Of a stretch of 64,000 nucleotides of DNA, positions 47,021 to 58,750 are shown piece after piece; the stretch's first letter is position 1; every line of letters starts with the position of its first letter. The notes under the pieces are model-generated. The model worked only from the letters and a program-made list of their open reading frames with translations, was not told where the DNA came from and made no database searches. A program made the position numbers and the translations under genes. Source of the stretch: Straminergon stramineum (taxonomy: Eukaryota > Streptophyta > Bryopsida > Hypnales > Calliergonaceae). The stretch spans positions 10,915,350 through 10,979,349 of the forward strand of contig OY987271.1 in assembly GCA_963920665.1 (NCBI GenBank), written 5' to 3'.

Positions 47021-48054
47021 GGTGATCGGAATGTGGTTGGCTCCTTTAGTTTCATTTTTTTTGAAACTTCATGGAATTAGTTATGAATTTTTGAAGTTGA
47101 AATCCCAAAGTCACTAAAAGTGTCTGATTCTTGAAATGTACACCATTTGTACATTGTCGGTACAATGAGAAAGCATAATGTACTTTTCTGTTAGAGGACA
47201 CTTTCAGAGCTCCTGTGCTTTATGGGCCTCCTACGAACTTTTGTCACTTGACGTGCTGATGACAAGGCAGTGAATGACAGGTCAGCGATCAAATTCCACG
47301 TCAGCGAGTGGTGACTGGATATTAATGATCCTTTGCCAAATCAGACGAATCGATGCCACCTCGATGCCACCTGAGTCAACTCCCATGCCAACGTGGCTGG
47401 GTGTCGGCCTGTCGACAAGGCATGGTCTTTGAATTGCCCCCTCAACGGCCTGGAGAGCCGGAAGGAGACTACCGCCCCTAATGTAAACTGTAAAGTAGGA
47501 AGCCCATAAGGTAGAAGCACCCAAATATAACACGAGTTGTTTATGACACCTAAAAAATAACCTAAATGAACCCAAAGTAGACAAGTGGGGTTCTAAAGTA
47601 GACATGTGGGGTTCCAATCACCTGCACTTGATCCAGGTTTAAAGAATGTTGCTTTTGGGTGTTTCTGTGCTCACTTTGGCCCACTTTGGCCCACTTTGGC
47701 GTTAGTCTAATGTCCACAATAGGTGCATCTATGAAGTACTTTTCAAAATTTCGTATAATATTCATACAAGCTCAAAAAAATATGAAACCAGTTTTATTGG
47801 TTTCCTAAACCATTTTCTTACATGCACACATCATTTTTTTCCTATAAGCACCCTCCATATCAAGAGATCCACAACAAGTGTTGCATTTAGGTGCTTCTAC
47901 ATTACATACAATTATTGGATTCACAATTACTAGTACGCCATGTCCCATTGTCATAGTCAATATAAAAGTTAAATCCAGAGACTTGTCTTCTTGGTTTGAT
48001 GTATTGTTTTCCTTATTAATGGAACCGTCCATTCGTTTTAAAAAGAAGTTCAAG
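47021..48054. other. Spacer with a short retroposon-like tail next to element E
   Basis: A triplet of CCCACTTTGG units lies at about 47678-47700. 47990-48050 resembles the 3' end of the retroposon at 52748-53014 (GGTTTG.TGTA, then TTTTCCTTAT.AATGGAA, then GTCCAT, then an A-rich end). Open frames at 47805-48188 run across unrelated repeats on both strands and are not called. Confidence 0.35.
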
Positions 48055-48978
48055 TTAATTCCTAAAGGACCAATGTGCATTTTTTGGCTACATAGCAATT
48101 TGGGGCAAGTACATGTGACTAGAGATTTCCATATGTTGGGCCCAAATTTTAATAGAAGGTAGGGACTAGGAATATCTTTCATACGCATTAAATTTCACGA
48201 CATGAAAATATGAGTCAAAAGTTATGGCCTAATATGTTATTTTTTTTTTGCAAATGGATATTTTGGGCAGATTAGAAAAAACGATTTTTTTCAAAAACAA
48301 AGTTTGAAATTAGTTTTCTAGAATTATATATACGTGGAAAGCTTAGAATCATTTTATTTCGATTGATGAGTCAAAAGTTATGAGGATTTTTTGTTTGGAG
48401 GCACTTATGGATTCTCTACTCTAAAATAAACTTTAAAGTCCTTCATATTACTTAATTTTTAATATTTTTGGAAAAAAAATGAAATCGTAGGATGTAGATT
48501 GTTTATTTCAACATTGCAACCATTGGGATTGGCATTTTTCAATTCCATAATTAATTTCTTAACAAATTAGTATTTTGAATCATTCTCTACAACTGTCTGC
48601 TTACTATTTTTTTTCTATATGTTGTATAATTCCAAATGATTTGAAAATTTTCTAGCATGTAGTCAACTTATCTAGGAAAAAGAATACAAAGAATCACCAC
48701 CATTTGGACATTTTTTTTGTAGAAAAATGAGCTTGTAAAGTGCAACTACCTGTTTTTTGTAGGGCCAAAAAAATGATTTCAGTGAATTTGAATGCTTATA
48801 TCTTGCAATCCATGTGGTGAAAATTTCTGAAATTCTTATCACATGTTCACAAGTCAGCATACTACAAGATCCTATGGTTACATGTTTAAAAAAAATTGAA
48901 AAATTTGGTACTTGTACTAAAAATGGCAATTTTGGAGTATTTTTATTGAAAACATAGTGATGGAACATTAGGGGTTAA
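48055..48978 (+). mobile_element. TTAA-bounded non-autonomous element E (group 2)
   Basis: The left end is TTAATTCCTAAAGGACC. The right end, on the minus strand, is TTAACCCCTAATGTTCC. TTAA is at 48055-48058 and 48975-48978. It is collinear with D throughout (CTACATAGCAATTTGGGG, GTACATGTGACTAGAG, GGGATTGGCATTTTTCAATT, CTACAAGATCCTA). It is non-coding. Confidence 0.85.
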
Positions 48979-50317
48979 ATCCAAGGTGTTGCTCTCGGCT
49001 TTCCACTGTTTGTTTTTGGTTCTCTTGGAATGAACTCTAGGTTTCAAAATTTTAAATAAAAAATAATAGTAATTTTTTATTTTTTAATTCATAAAAACTT
49101 CAAAATTCCATAACTTTCACATTGTAGGTCCAAATGTCATGAAATAAAGCCCATGCACCCCTCCTACTAGAGGGCTTTCTGACGGTTGGATAACGTGATT
49201 GGAGACGCATAGTCCAAGAGATTTCAATGTCATAAAAAAAACCAATCAATCAACCTATCTTAAAGCATTGATTTTTTTGTGAAAGAATGACAAATGAGGG
49301 TTTATTTCTTATGTATTTGTAGTCAACTTAATTTTGAAAAAAAATGATACATTATAGGCTATTAAAACAAAAACATAATATATAGTTTTCCATTGTGGAT
49401 ATGCCACATTTAACTGCTTTTGGACTTTTCAGTGAATTTTGGACTAAACATCAGGAGATCTCCAAATAATATCATCAAGAGATCTCTGGATGGTAGTTTG
49501 GATCCCCGATGTTTATATAGATCTTCAGATGTTTTATATTGATCTCCCAATGTTTTGCTTAGATCTCGTGATGTTCTGGATTATTCCTTGATGACAAATT
49601 TTTTTTCTCCCAATGACCACTATTAATTATGGACTTTCAAAAGTCCAAAAGTAATTAAATGTGGCATGGATCCTAGGGGGTGATTGTTCTTGTTATTTTG
49701 GATTTTGATGTGGCTCTCTTATTTCCCTACACAGTTCCAATGAAAATCCTAAAGCACCCCTTTGTATGGTGAATCAATGAATGAACCTTTTGACATGTGT
49801 AGAAGTCACATGAATGTACTCATTTAATTCATTAAATAGTGACTTTTCAATCTTTTCATCCCTAATTCCAAAATTTTGAGTCCCAATTGCACACTCAATG
49901 CAATTAAAACTACCTTAAAATGCAACATTACTGAAATGAATCCACAAGTAGAGCTCTGAATTGGACCATACTAAATTTGCTTACCTTAGACCTCATTAAT
50001 CCAAGATTATGAGGGTTCCATTAGAAGCCTCAACGATTTGAATTTTCACAAAATCAAGATGATTGTCTTTATTTTATTTTTGAAATTCAAATGTGAAGAA
50101 AACTGTGCAATTTTTCACAAGGAATTAGTCAAAATCTCATGTTCAAATCTCACATCAAAACACTATGCAGGTTTTAGAAATTTTTGGTAGTGTATTGTAC
50201 ATTCAAGGATCTGTTGACTAGTTTTAAAATTTCATGTTCTTTGCTCTTGATGTGAATTTGAGCCACAAAAAAAAAATTTTTTTAAAAATTTCAGACCAAC
50301 AAATAAATTGAGTTTAA
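48979..50317. other. AT-rich spacer, nothing recognised
   Basis: No gene or RNA. A short tandem of GATCTC/CGATGTTT-like words occurs at 49456-49585 (AGATCTCC, AGATCTCTGG, AGATCTTCAGATG, GATCTCCCAATG, GATCTCGTGATG) without a clear period. Confidence 0.4.
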
Positions 50318-51136
50318 TTAACCCCTAACTGCCCAGTCAACCATATATGGTCGATCTGAAATTTCAGGCCCATTTCTGCTTGGGCAGTTAAATTCCTGTG
50401 ACTAGTCTAAATTTTTTTTTGGCAATTTTGAGGGTTAACTATGGAAAAATTTCATTTTTCATTGAGAAAAGTACATATTCAATTATTGAGAGGTCTTCAA
50501 AGGCATATGTGTACTAAAAGTGTAGTGTAAAGCTTGCTAATTTTACTTCATTTCTTGGCTTTATGCAAAACTTGGCAATTTCATTTGATTTGAAATCTAA
50601 GAAATTGTACTTATCCATTTGCTTTGAGAATGGTCCCAATGAAAAGTTTAAAGTCTTTTTATGATTTTCACCATTGAAAATTTCAACATGCAAGTGTTTA
50701 TTTGAAGCTATTTGCAATTTCTACTTATAAACAAAAATTACATTTCAACAATTGCAAGGTGGATTGTGTAATTAGTTTGATGTCTTTTCATGTGAAATTA
50801 AGTTTTTTGGAAGTGTATTTTAGCGTGCTAACACCCTTTGAAGTTGGTCATGTTACCTCTAATCCCCTCAAACATATATATGCACATTTTTGAAACATTG
50901 TGGACAAAGACAACATACTAAAAATAGAAAAAGTATATTTCCCTTTGTATAATCTCACAACCCCTAAGAAATTTCACACTCAAAATTGGTGTGCATACTA
51001 ATAAACAAGCTCTATTAACATCTATATGGCTAGATTTGGAAAAAAAACAATTTTCTTCATTGAGGATAATTACAAGCCAATGCTCTTTTTTCATAGTCAA
51101 AACACACTTGAAAAGGCTTGGGCATTTAGGGGTTAA
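50318..51136. mobile_element. TTAA-bounded non-autonomous element J (group 4)
   Basis: The left end TTAACCCCTAACTGCCCAG and the right end, on the minus strand, TTAACCCCTAAATGCCCAAG differ at one or two positions, the best-matched terminal pair in the window. TTAA is intact at 50318-50321 and 51133-51136. The interior is unrelated to groups 1-3. A subterminal inverted copy (GCTTGGGCAGTTAA, 50378-50391) lies 50 bases inside the left end and can pair with it. It is non-coding. Confidence 0.85.
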
Positions 51137-52364
51137 GTTTCATTTCCACTCCACCTTGAAAAGTTGAAGAATTCCTAAAATTGAAGGTTTCATTGCAATT
51201 TGAAAGATACAATAAATGTTTTTACACCATGATATATTATACTATCAAATACACCACCCATGGAGAAAATTTCAGATTTTTTGAGCTAATTTTGTATTTG
51301 GTAAGAATTTTCTTCATTTTTTCCTTAGAAAAATCACAATAATTTCCAAATTTCACAAAAAAAATCTGAATTTTTTATGAAGTATAGATGACATATCATT
51401 TCATCTTTGAAAATGAAATATTGTTAATTTAACCCCTAAAGGACCAAATGGTGGTTTTTTCGCAACATAGCAATTTGAGGTAGTTCACTAGAAATGGAGT
51501 TTTTATTTTTCTTCTTTGAAATTTTCATGCAACATGTGCCCAAGGAGTAGCTTTATGGCCCAAAAAATTTCATAACTTTTGAATACATAGTTAAAAATTT
51601 ATAGTATGATATGTAGTTTTCATTGCTTGGTGTGCAACTTGGGCAACAAAAAGAACTTCTATTAAAATCACTTTCTTTTAAAAAAAGATTGAATTCATTT
51701 CTCTAGATCTATATGTACTTGGAAAGATTTTAATCATTCCATTTTGATTTATGAGATGAAAGTTATGAAGAGTTTTAGTTGTGGGTAATTTGTGCATAGT
51801 TATGGAATTCCCTCTCTAAAATAAACTTTGAAGAACCTTATTTATCTCAATTTTCAATTTTTTGGGAAAGAAATAAAATCATTGGCTGTAGATTGTTTAT
51901 TACAACATTATGACTATTGGGATTGGCATTTTTCAATTCCAGAAATAAATTGTTAACAATTTAGTATTTAGGACCACTCTCTACTTCTTTCTACTTACTA
52001 ATTTTTTCCTATATGTTGTACAATTTCAAATGATCTAAATTCTTTTGAAGCATGTAGAAAACTTGCCTTGAAGAATGAATTTGAAGAGTTCCAACCATTT
52101 GAGACATTTTTTCATAATGATCTGACCTTGTGAAGTGTAGTTGCCCAAATTTTCGTAGGGCAAAAAGTTTTTTTTGTCACTTCAAACGCTAATATCTTGC
52201 AATCTACAAGGTGGAAATTTCTGAATTTTTTTCCACATGTTCTCAAACCAACTTACTACAAGACCCTATGGTTACATTGATCAAATTCTTTTTTTCCAAA
52301 ATTTTGTACTTGTACTAGAAATAGTAGTTTTGGAGCGTTTTTGGTGAAAACATAGTCAAAAACC

Positions 52365-53614
52365 TTAAATCCCTCACCGCCAAAGGGGACCAAAAGTATT
52401 CTTAGGTCAAATTCAAAGTGTTGTAACTTTTGCATCCGATGTTTGAATTCAATAAAACTTGTTGGAAAATTTGCGCTCTCTCTTCTAGTTTGTATGGTCA
52501 AATTTTGAGATCAATCCAAAATTTACTGAATTTTTGGAAGCCAATTGAAGTTCACAAGTTCAATTTGAATTCACCAAACTGCATTTGATGGTTGCAACTT
52601 CGGGGGTTTGTATCTCCTTCATTCAAATTTAGTTTTCAATAAAAAAATTTGTGTTATATTTTCCTTGAAGTCTATTTATTGTGGTAGAATTTTCATGTCA
52701 ATTCATCTTGTTTTGAATGTTTGGGAGCAATTCAAAGTTCAAAATCCCTTGACCCATCCCAAGATGGGTTCTTTTCCCTGAGAGGCATTCCGCCTCTCAT
52801 TGTTGCTGGGGAGCCCGGCTCATCCCTGTGGTGGTCTTAGCTGGTCAGCTGGTATTTGCTTCTAGGTTATATAGTGAAATGGAAAAAGAAAAAAAGAGGA
52901 AAATTAGTTGCTTCTTACAAACAATACAAAAAAAACTCCGCTAAGGGCTTGCCCTTTGGTTTGCTGTATGGTTTCCCTTATCAATGGAAATTGTCCATGT
53001 TTCAAGAAAAAAAAAAGTTCAAAATCCTGACATTTTTGGATTACAATGAACTTCGGTGGCTAGTTTCTTCTTCATACAATGTTCATTTCCAATAAAAGTT
53101 TTTGGAAAAGTTGTACATACTAGTCTAGTTTGTGTGTAGAAATTTTCATATCAATCCAAGAAGTTATGAGTGACTGAGAAGAATTTTAGTAGAAGGAGGT
53201 TCAGTTTTTGATGTTTTTTTTCAACTTTTCTTGCTATTTTTTGACATTTCAAATCCATTTTGCAAACACAATGAGTCAATTGAATGATGATTTTTTTTCA
53301 TCAGTGAATTTATATGCTAATTTTGAATCACTTTGTAGCTTAAAATTTCTTCATTTGAATAGATTTACAAAACTAAATTTTGCTTCCAAATGTATTTTTA
53401 AGAAAATTTCAATATCCTTTTTCAACACTAAAACATTATAATCTTGCAATCTATGTGGTCAAATGATTCCAAATTTGATGCATGTCATCTACAACAAATG
53501 CACTACAAGATTGTAAGGTTGAGATCTCTATAACTTAGTGAAAATTATATCTATAACACTTCCAAAAAAATGTTATTTTTGAGCTTGTTCAAACCTTGGG
53601 CAATGAAAGGTGAA
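52365..53614 (+). mobile_element. TTAA element C (group 1), nested in F and itself carrying a retroposon
   Basis: It starts TTAAATCCCTCACC at the TTAA of F and ends GGCAATGAAAGG followed by TGAA (53611-53614), a one-base decay of the duplicated TTAA. It is collinear with B: GACCAAAAGT, CAATTCAAAGTG / CAAATTCAAAGTG, TTGTAACTTTTGCAT, AATAAAACTTGTTG, and so on, but 267 bp longer than expected because of the insert at 52748-53014. Confidence 0.8.
52748..53014 (+). mobile_element. Poly(A)-tailed short retroposon with 13-bp target duplication
   Basis: This 267-bp insert is GC-richer than its host, ends in an A run, and is flanked by AAGTTCAAAATCC at 52735-52747 and 53015-53027. The sister element B has the single uninterrupted site at about 3040-3052. 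It begins with a small hairpin (CCCATCCCAAGATGGG). I see no B box, so it is either a SINE of unclear origin or a 5'-truncated LINE tail. Confidence 0.85.
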
Positions 53615-53799
53615 GGGTTAAAGAATAAATAGTCACAACGTGGGAACATATAGAGTGTAGCATGGGAACATATATTTTGCAATTCATTTTTTGTGGTCAT
53701 AGGCTAGTCCTTTTGGGGGTGAAAATTCAATCACATGGGTTTGTATTATCGAGCTACTTTGGAATGCATTTCCATCAATTAAAAATAAGAAAATGATTT

Positions 53800-53967
53800 C
53801 AACCGCCGGAGGTGCTTCGTGGCCTTGGCAGAGCGGTCACCCCTTCTGGCGCCTTTATTATATTTGGGTCTTTATCCGTCATTTGTTTCTTGCCCCCCCA
53901 AGCCGTTTTTGGCTGCGCTCTTGTACCCTTATCTTCTTACAGTAAAGTTTCCTTTACCTGGGTCAAA
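53800..53967 (+). mobile_element. Poly(A)-tailed LINE-type 3' fragment
   Basis: A GC-rich segment from about 53800 in AT-rich surroundings ends TTTCCTTTACCTGGGTC followed by 15 A. The run GGCTGCGCTCTTGTACCC then TTATCTTCTTAC resembles 3' ends of plant LINEs just before poly(A). No clear target duplication could be assigned. Frames of 75-77 codons across it are by chance. Confidence 0.6.
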
Positions 53968-56322
53968 AAAAAAAAAAAAGAAAGGAAAGGAAAAATTAAA
54001 TTCATTATTACAAAAGTTCGTGTGGAAGTTCAAATATAGTAAGTTGTCATAATTTTGTCTTTTTGGTGTGCTTGACAAATTTTTTGCTCTTTCATTCTAT
54101 TAGTCTAATGTTGGTCATTAATTTTTTTGTAGTTGTTGTGGAATAATGTCAGCAATACAAAATGAAGTCATGAAGAACCAAAGATTTCAGATTAGTCTAC
54201 AAAAGTCATTTGAATTGATAGTATATGTTGAGAAAATGGCATCAACATTTGTACATTTTGGTTGTTTTAAACTAAAATCTCGTAGGCAGATTTATGCACT
54301 TAATGTTCTTTAATTTATAGATGCATTGGCATTAGAGGGTGGACTAGTGGAGAGTCATCGGATATGTCTAATAGCAATGATTCATCTACAAAGCCCTCTA
54401 GGACGTAGACTCATGAGATTGACATATCTCATGAGTCTAACTATTACATATTTGTTTTGTTTATGATTAAATTTGTGTATTTTATGGTTGGACCTCTTCT
54501 CATGTGCATTTTTTGATTTCAACTATTCTTTAATTAATTCATTGGAATTAGATTATATAGAGTTATTACCAAAGAATTCAATTTAAAAAAAATAACATTG
54601 CCATAAACTCCCAAGAAAATAACCTCTAATTTCCTTTACTTTTAAACAACTAAGCACTTGGTCAAAAATCATCTTCTTCCCAAAATTGAAAAAAAATTCA
54701 CGCTCATAAGCTCACATGCTATAAACATTAATGATAGAGGCTTTATTGACAACAAAGGTAGCCACCTCAAATCCTCTAGAATCTTGCCAAGCCACGTCAT
54801 TGACAGATCTAAATTTCTTTAGATTTGACATGCCTTCTCTTGCATTGCTCCTAGTTGGTAGAGTAACGATTGTTAAGCAACATTAACATTGCTCTTTCCC
54901 TTCCCTATTTTAGCAATTGCGTAAAGCAACTAAGTTCAAAGAAGGGTCTCAAATTTCCGGAACAACATCGCAATTGGATTCCTCTCATTGTCACACGTCA
55001 CCTCACAATCGGAGGAACGTTCTTAGATCAACAACTTCTTCGGAACAATTTAGGACAATGACTCAGGTGTTTTTGAGATTTTCTCTTCTTTAAGACCTTG
55101 AACATCTTTCTATCTAGCATGTTGTTACTTCTTTGTGCACTTGCTAGTGTGAGAGAGTCTTTGTGATTAATGAAAGCTTTGTTTAGGATTCTACACAAGG
55201 AGTCTACTAAATGTCGTATGATGTTTGTTTGTCATGTTGTTGTGCTTGAGAAGATAATTTTATTGTTTCCTATGACTTTTAAAACACATAGCAAAATCCT
55301 CTGTAAACAATATCATGGAGGAGGAAGAAAGTTGCCTCTTATCTTCTACCTTATTTACCTTATAAATGATCAATGAATTAAATCTAATCCATACTACACT
55401 ATGTGGACTAAATTTCATTCAATGACCATTCATTTTCCTCAAAATTTTATCCATATTTCTTCAGTAGAGTTACAATCTTTATAATCTATACAATCCAGAA
55501 AAAAGGGTAAAACAAGCTTCACTATTCATTTCAATAACTTATCCAAAAAAAGTAAAACATGTAATTATTCCAAAAATAAATAAAATTTAGAAAATAGCAC
55601 CCCATGGTTAGTGAATAGAGGTGATAAAAGCCTGTAAAAGCAAAATCAATCGCCAAGTTGTCAACTTGGTGGGCTAGATAAGTTTTGTTGCTCAATTTGG
55701 TTCAAGTTTGAGCCCTGTTAGACTCATTGAATGGCACAAATAAATCATGGCTTGGCATGAATAATGAGATAATGCAAAAAAGACAAAAAGTTGTATAATC
55801 AACCCTCTACTTACTTCGTGAGTTGTGACAAGATGTAGGACATTTCAGAGAAGTTAATGTGAAGCTCCATCATTGAACTCAAGTACTCTGTACTAAATTG
55901 TAATTTTAACCACAATCCTTGACTTTTTTTTCCTTATTCACTTTTTCAAATGAAATCAATCAAGTTCATTTAAAATCATGATAATAAATAATTTTACATT
56001 ACTAAATAATTTGCATCGAGACAAACAATTTTACTACAAATAGTGCATACGTTGAAGAAGTAGAATGAAAACATCTTGGTGATAGAAGACAACAGAAAAA
56101 TGAAAAAAATGACTACAATGAATAATGAGAGTTGCAATAGAACCTTGTAAGTCTCATTTTCATAAAAAATTGTCCTTTGAAAAGCCAAGACTATGATTGC
56201 ATCCAAACATAAGTTTGCTTTTACTTCATAAGTTAAGAAAATTCTTGCAAAACATAAGCAATAAGGGCAAATGTATGGGCAAATGTATACAAAATTTTGA
56301 TAGAAATAAAAAGGGATAGTGA
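53968..56322. other. AT-rich spacer, no gene called
   Basis: Over 2.3 kb without supported genes. Short frames such as 55170-55376 (plus) and 55994-56326 (minus, 110 codons, Phe/Ile/Leu-rich) have no recognisable domain. No terminal repeat for the adjacent transposase relic was found here. Confidence 0.4.
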
Positions 56323-58349
56323 TCAATAGAATCCCTGCATTTGGCTATTGCAACAGTAGATGATGGTCATCAATTAAACAAGGTCAACAATTTTTACAAT
56401 ATATCCAGCTCTTCTCTAAGGGACTATTTAAATGAAAGGACATCATCAAGAGAAAGATGGATAAAAGGCATGTTGAGTTTAATGGAAAAAGAAGTTTATT
56501 CATTCTTCAATGACATATTAAAATAGGATTTTCCATCGACAACATTGCAATTCAGATAGGGGTCACTTCATTCAAAGATGGTTTACATAGTGAGAATTGG
56601 TTGAAATGATTTAAATAGAGATTCTTTATAAACATCGAGGATGTCTTAAGGACTAAAATTCAACCATGCCAAAGGCCTATATTGAGAAAATATGTCCAAA
56701 TTTATTTTTAATTTGAAAGTTTCGTACGATGAGTTCAAATATGAGCCTTACCACATTTAAATTGTTAATGAGAATAGTATTCAAGTTGAATCGTGTGGTG
56801 TAAGAGTCTTAGCAAGAAAATGAATAAGAAGTGTTCATTTACTTATTCCTAATTAAAGAGAGTTTATTATCATACCTAATCTTGTCAATGCAATTAGAGA
56901 AACCATTCCTAGTTTCTACATCTTAAAGAGAATTCACAAAAGAAGAGATTTTGTATCATTTTGTGAAAAAGGTAGAACTATGGCTATGCAACTTAATATG
57001 TGGATGACAATATACTTATTTCCTAGTAGATTGACCATTTCATCTTCACCACAAGGAAAAAAGAAGTTGTGAGCCTCCTAAATCAGAATTTGATGATTGT
57101 TAATAGTCGTAGCTTCCCTATAACATTAGATATCTACAAAAAAATGCAAATAGTAGGATGAAATCTATTGTCACTTTCTTTTTATACTTCACATACTTTG
57201 CAACTTTAGATGTGGTTATTTTTCAACTTATCAATACAACTTTTAAAGCATACAAAGACATTTTGAACATGAATTATAGAAAACAACATGTGAGAAAAGA
57301 AGATTTAATTCAATACACATCATTATCACTACAATGAACATGTGGTCAAGTACCCCTATGAATATAAAATTTGTTTTTAGAGCTACAAGCATCTGGCCCT
57401 ACAACCTTGATAAACTACAATAAAAGAATGGGACAAAGTGAAACTTTGAAATTTGAGATTGTCGAGGTCAAAATACAAGAAATTATAGTTGAGGATGTAC
57501 CTTCAATAGAAGAGGGAATGATACATTATTATGTTATAGTAGAAGGCGACTCAACTTTGAAGAAGTATCAGGTAACCAAAATAAAAAAGTTGCAATAACA
57601 AATAAAAGGTTGCTTAGTTAATTCTTTTGTTTGTCATAATAAGCAATAAGAATGTAAAGATCAAGGACTTAAATCATATATTGACTACTCAAAGTTTATT
57701 TCTCACATAAGTGAAAATTACTTTGATACCATAAAAATACTTGCAAATAAAGAAGCTTAAGGATTAATAGAAAAAGAAAAGAGAGAATAAACTTTTAGTG
57801 AATAAGAAAGAGAGAGCATTTGAGAAAGCAAAGGAACAAGTGACAAAAACAACAAGACGTGAAGAGAAGGTTATAGTAAACATGTTCAATTAGCTGTGGA
57901 TTCCTAAAGCCATCAAAGAAATATAATAGAAACTTCAAAAACTTGTAAAATCAAAGGAGCCAAACTAAGATTAGAAAGACATTTTATTATAGTCACATAC
58001 CTCTATTACTAGTGTAAGGTGAATCAAGATATTGCAATGACAAAATTGAAAGAAAAAAAACGAAGAAATTAGCATCAAGTCTGTTGTCTAATTTTCTGCT
58101 ATTGAAGGAAGTGTCATGATCATTTTCTTGGAGTATGAATGTTGCAACCTTCTATGGCATCTCACAATGAACAGATGGCATGTAGAATTAGCTCAACCTT
58201 CTATTTACATTACATATTCAAGTAAAGTCAAGAAAGTCTCAAATTTATGGAAAAAAAGTAGAGGAAGGAAATTTAGTCGGGAGAGGAAAGGAAAGAGTCC
58301 AAAATCCTTGCCTTCAACATTAGTCTTTATCCTCCATGTCTTCATGTAA
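56323..58349 (+). pseudogene. Decayed pogo-like (Tc1/mariner superfamily) DDE transposase
   Basis: Read across stops and frame changes, the order of a pogo/Tigger-type transposase is visible. A helix-turn-helix region (56341 on: NNFYNISSSSLRDYLNERTS) is followed by a second DNA-binding part. Next is a catalytic-core start with LARK..RSVHLLIPN and LVNAIRETIPSFYILKRIHK, then GRTMAMQLNMWMTIYLF (about 56980-57030). A block near 57090-57250 (LMIVNSRSFPITLDIYKKMQ, then LSFYTSHTLQL.MWLFFNLS) corresponds to the LxxDGHxSH and LPSHTSHxLQPLDV motifs, the second catalytic Asp region reading N-S where D-G is usual. A charged C-terminal region follows (57371-57598 and on). Many stops and the lost catalytic residue mean it is inactive. 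Element ends were not found. Confidence 0.75.
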
Positions 58350-58482
58350 CTCACCTTTCACTTTTGCCTAGTTGTTAAGTTTTATCTTTGACTAACTTTT
58401 CTATTTGATGTTAATTCCATTTTCATAAAAAAATGAGTGATACATATTTATTATGTTAAATGTACATTTCTCATCTCTAATT

Positions 58483-58750
58483 TTAACCCTCAAAGTTCAT
58501 AGGCATTTTTTTCCCTAAAAATCATTCAAAATTGTCATTTCTACTATGTTCATTCAAAAACTTCTAAGATGAATTTTTTGAGAATCTAATTGTAGAATCT
58601 TGTAATATAATAATATTTGAGAATGTGGTAAAAAATTTCAAGAAGTTTGACTATATAGATTAAAAGATATTAGCATTTAAAGTTGAAAAAAATTTGGAAG
58701 CTACCCTATAATTTCAAAACATTTAGTAGCTTCAAGAAAGTTTTTTTTAT
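58483..58750 (-). mobile_element. TTAA element K, truncated (group 3)
   Basis: It starts TTAACCCTCAAAGTTC on the plus strand and runs collinear with the reverse complement of the right third of element G: CATTTTTTTCCCTAAAAA, ACTTCTAAGATGAA, AGAATCTTGTA, then AAAAGATATTAGCATTTAAA against AAGAGATATTAGCATTCAAA. It ends near 58750 without its other terminus. Confidence 0.6.

Larger units (their letters stand above)
51429..53621 (+). mobile_element. TTAA element F (group 2), interrupted by element C
   Basis: The left end is TTAACCCCTAAAGGACC (51429). The body is collinear with D and E up to AACATAGTCAAAAACC at 52364. There the group 1 element C interrupts at TTAA. The last seven bases of F (GGGTTAA, 53615-53621) reappear immediately after C. 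In the uninterrupted relative D the same place reads CTTAAGGGATTAA. So C landed on the TTAA inside F's terminal repeat. It is non-coding. Confidence 0.8.

Noticed and set aside
47805..48188. 127-codon minus-strand open frame
   Set aside because: It spans the junction between spacer and TTAA element E, so it cannot be an ancient gene, and no domain is visible.
56323..58750. The pogo relic as the source that moves the TTAA elements
   Set aside because: Pogo-type transposases duplicate TA, whereas the left flanking T of the elements is almost always kept, favouring TTAA. No TTAACCCC end flanks the relic as a pair.
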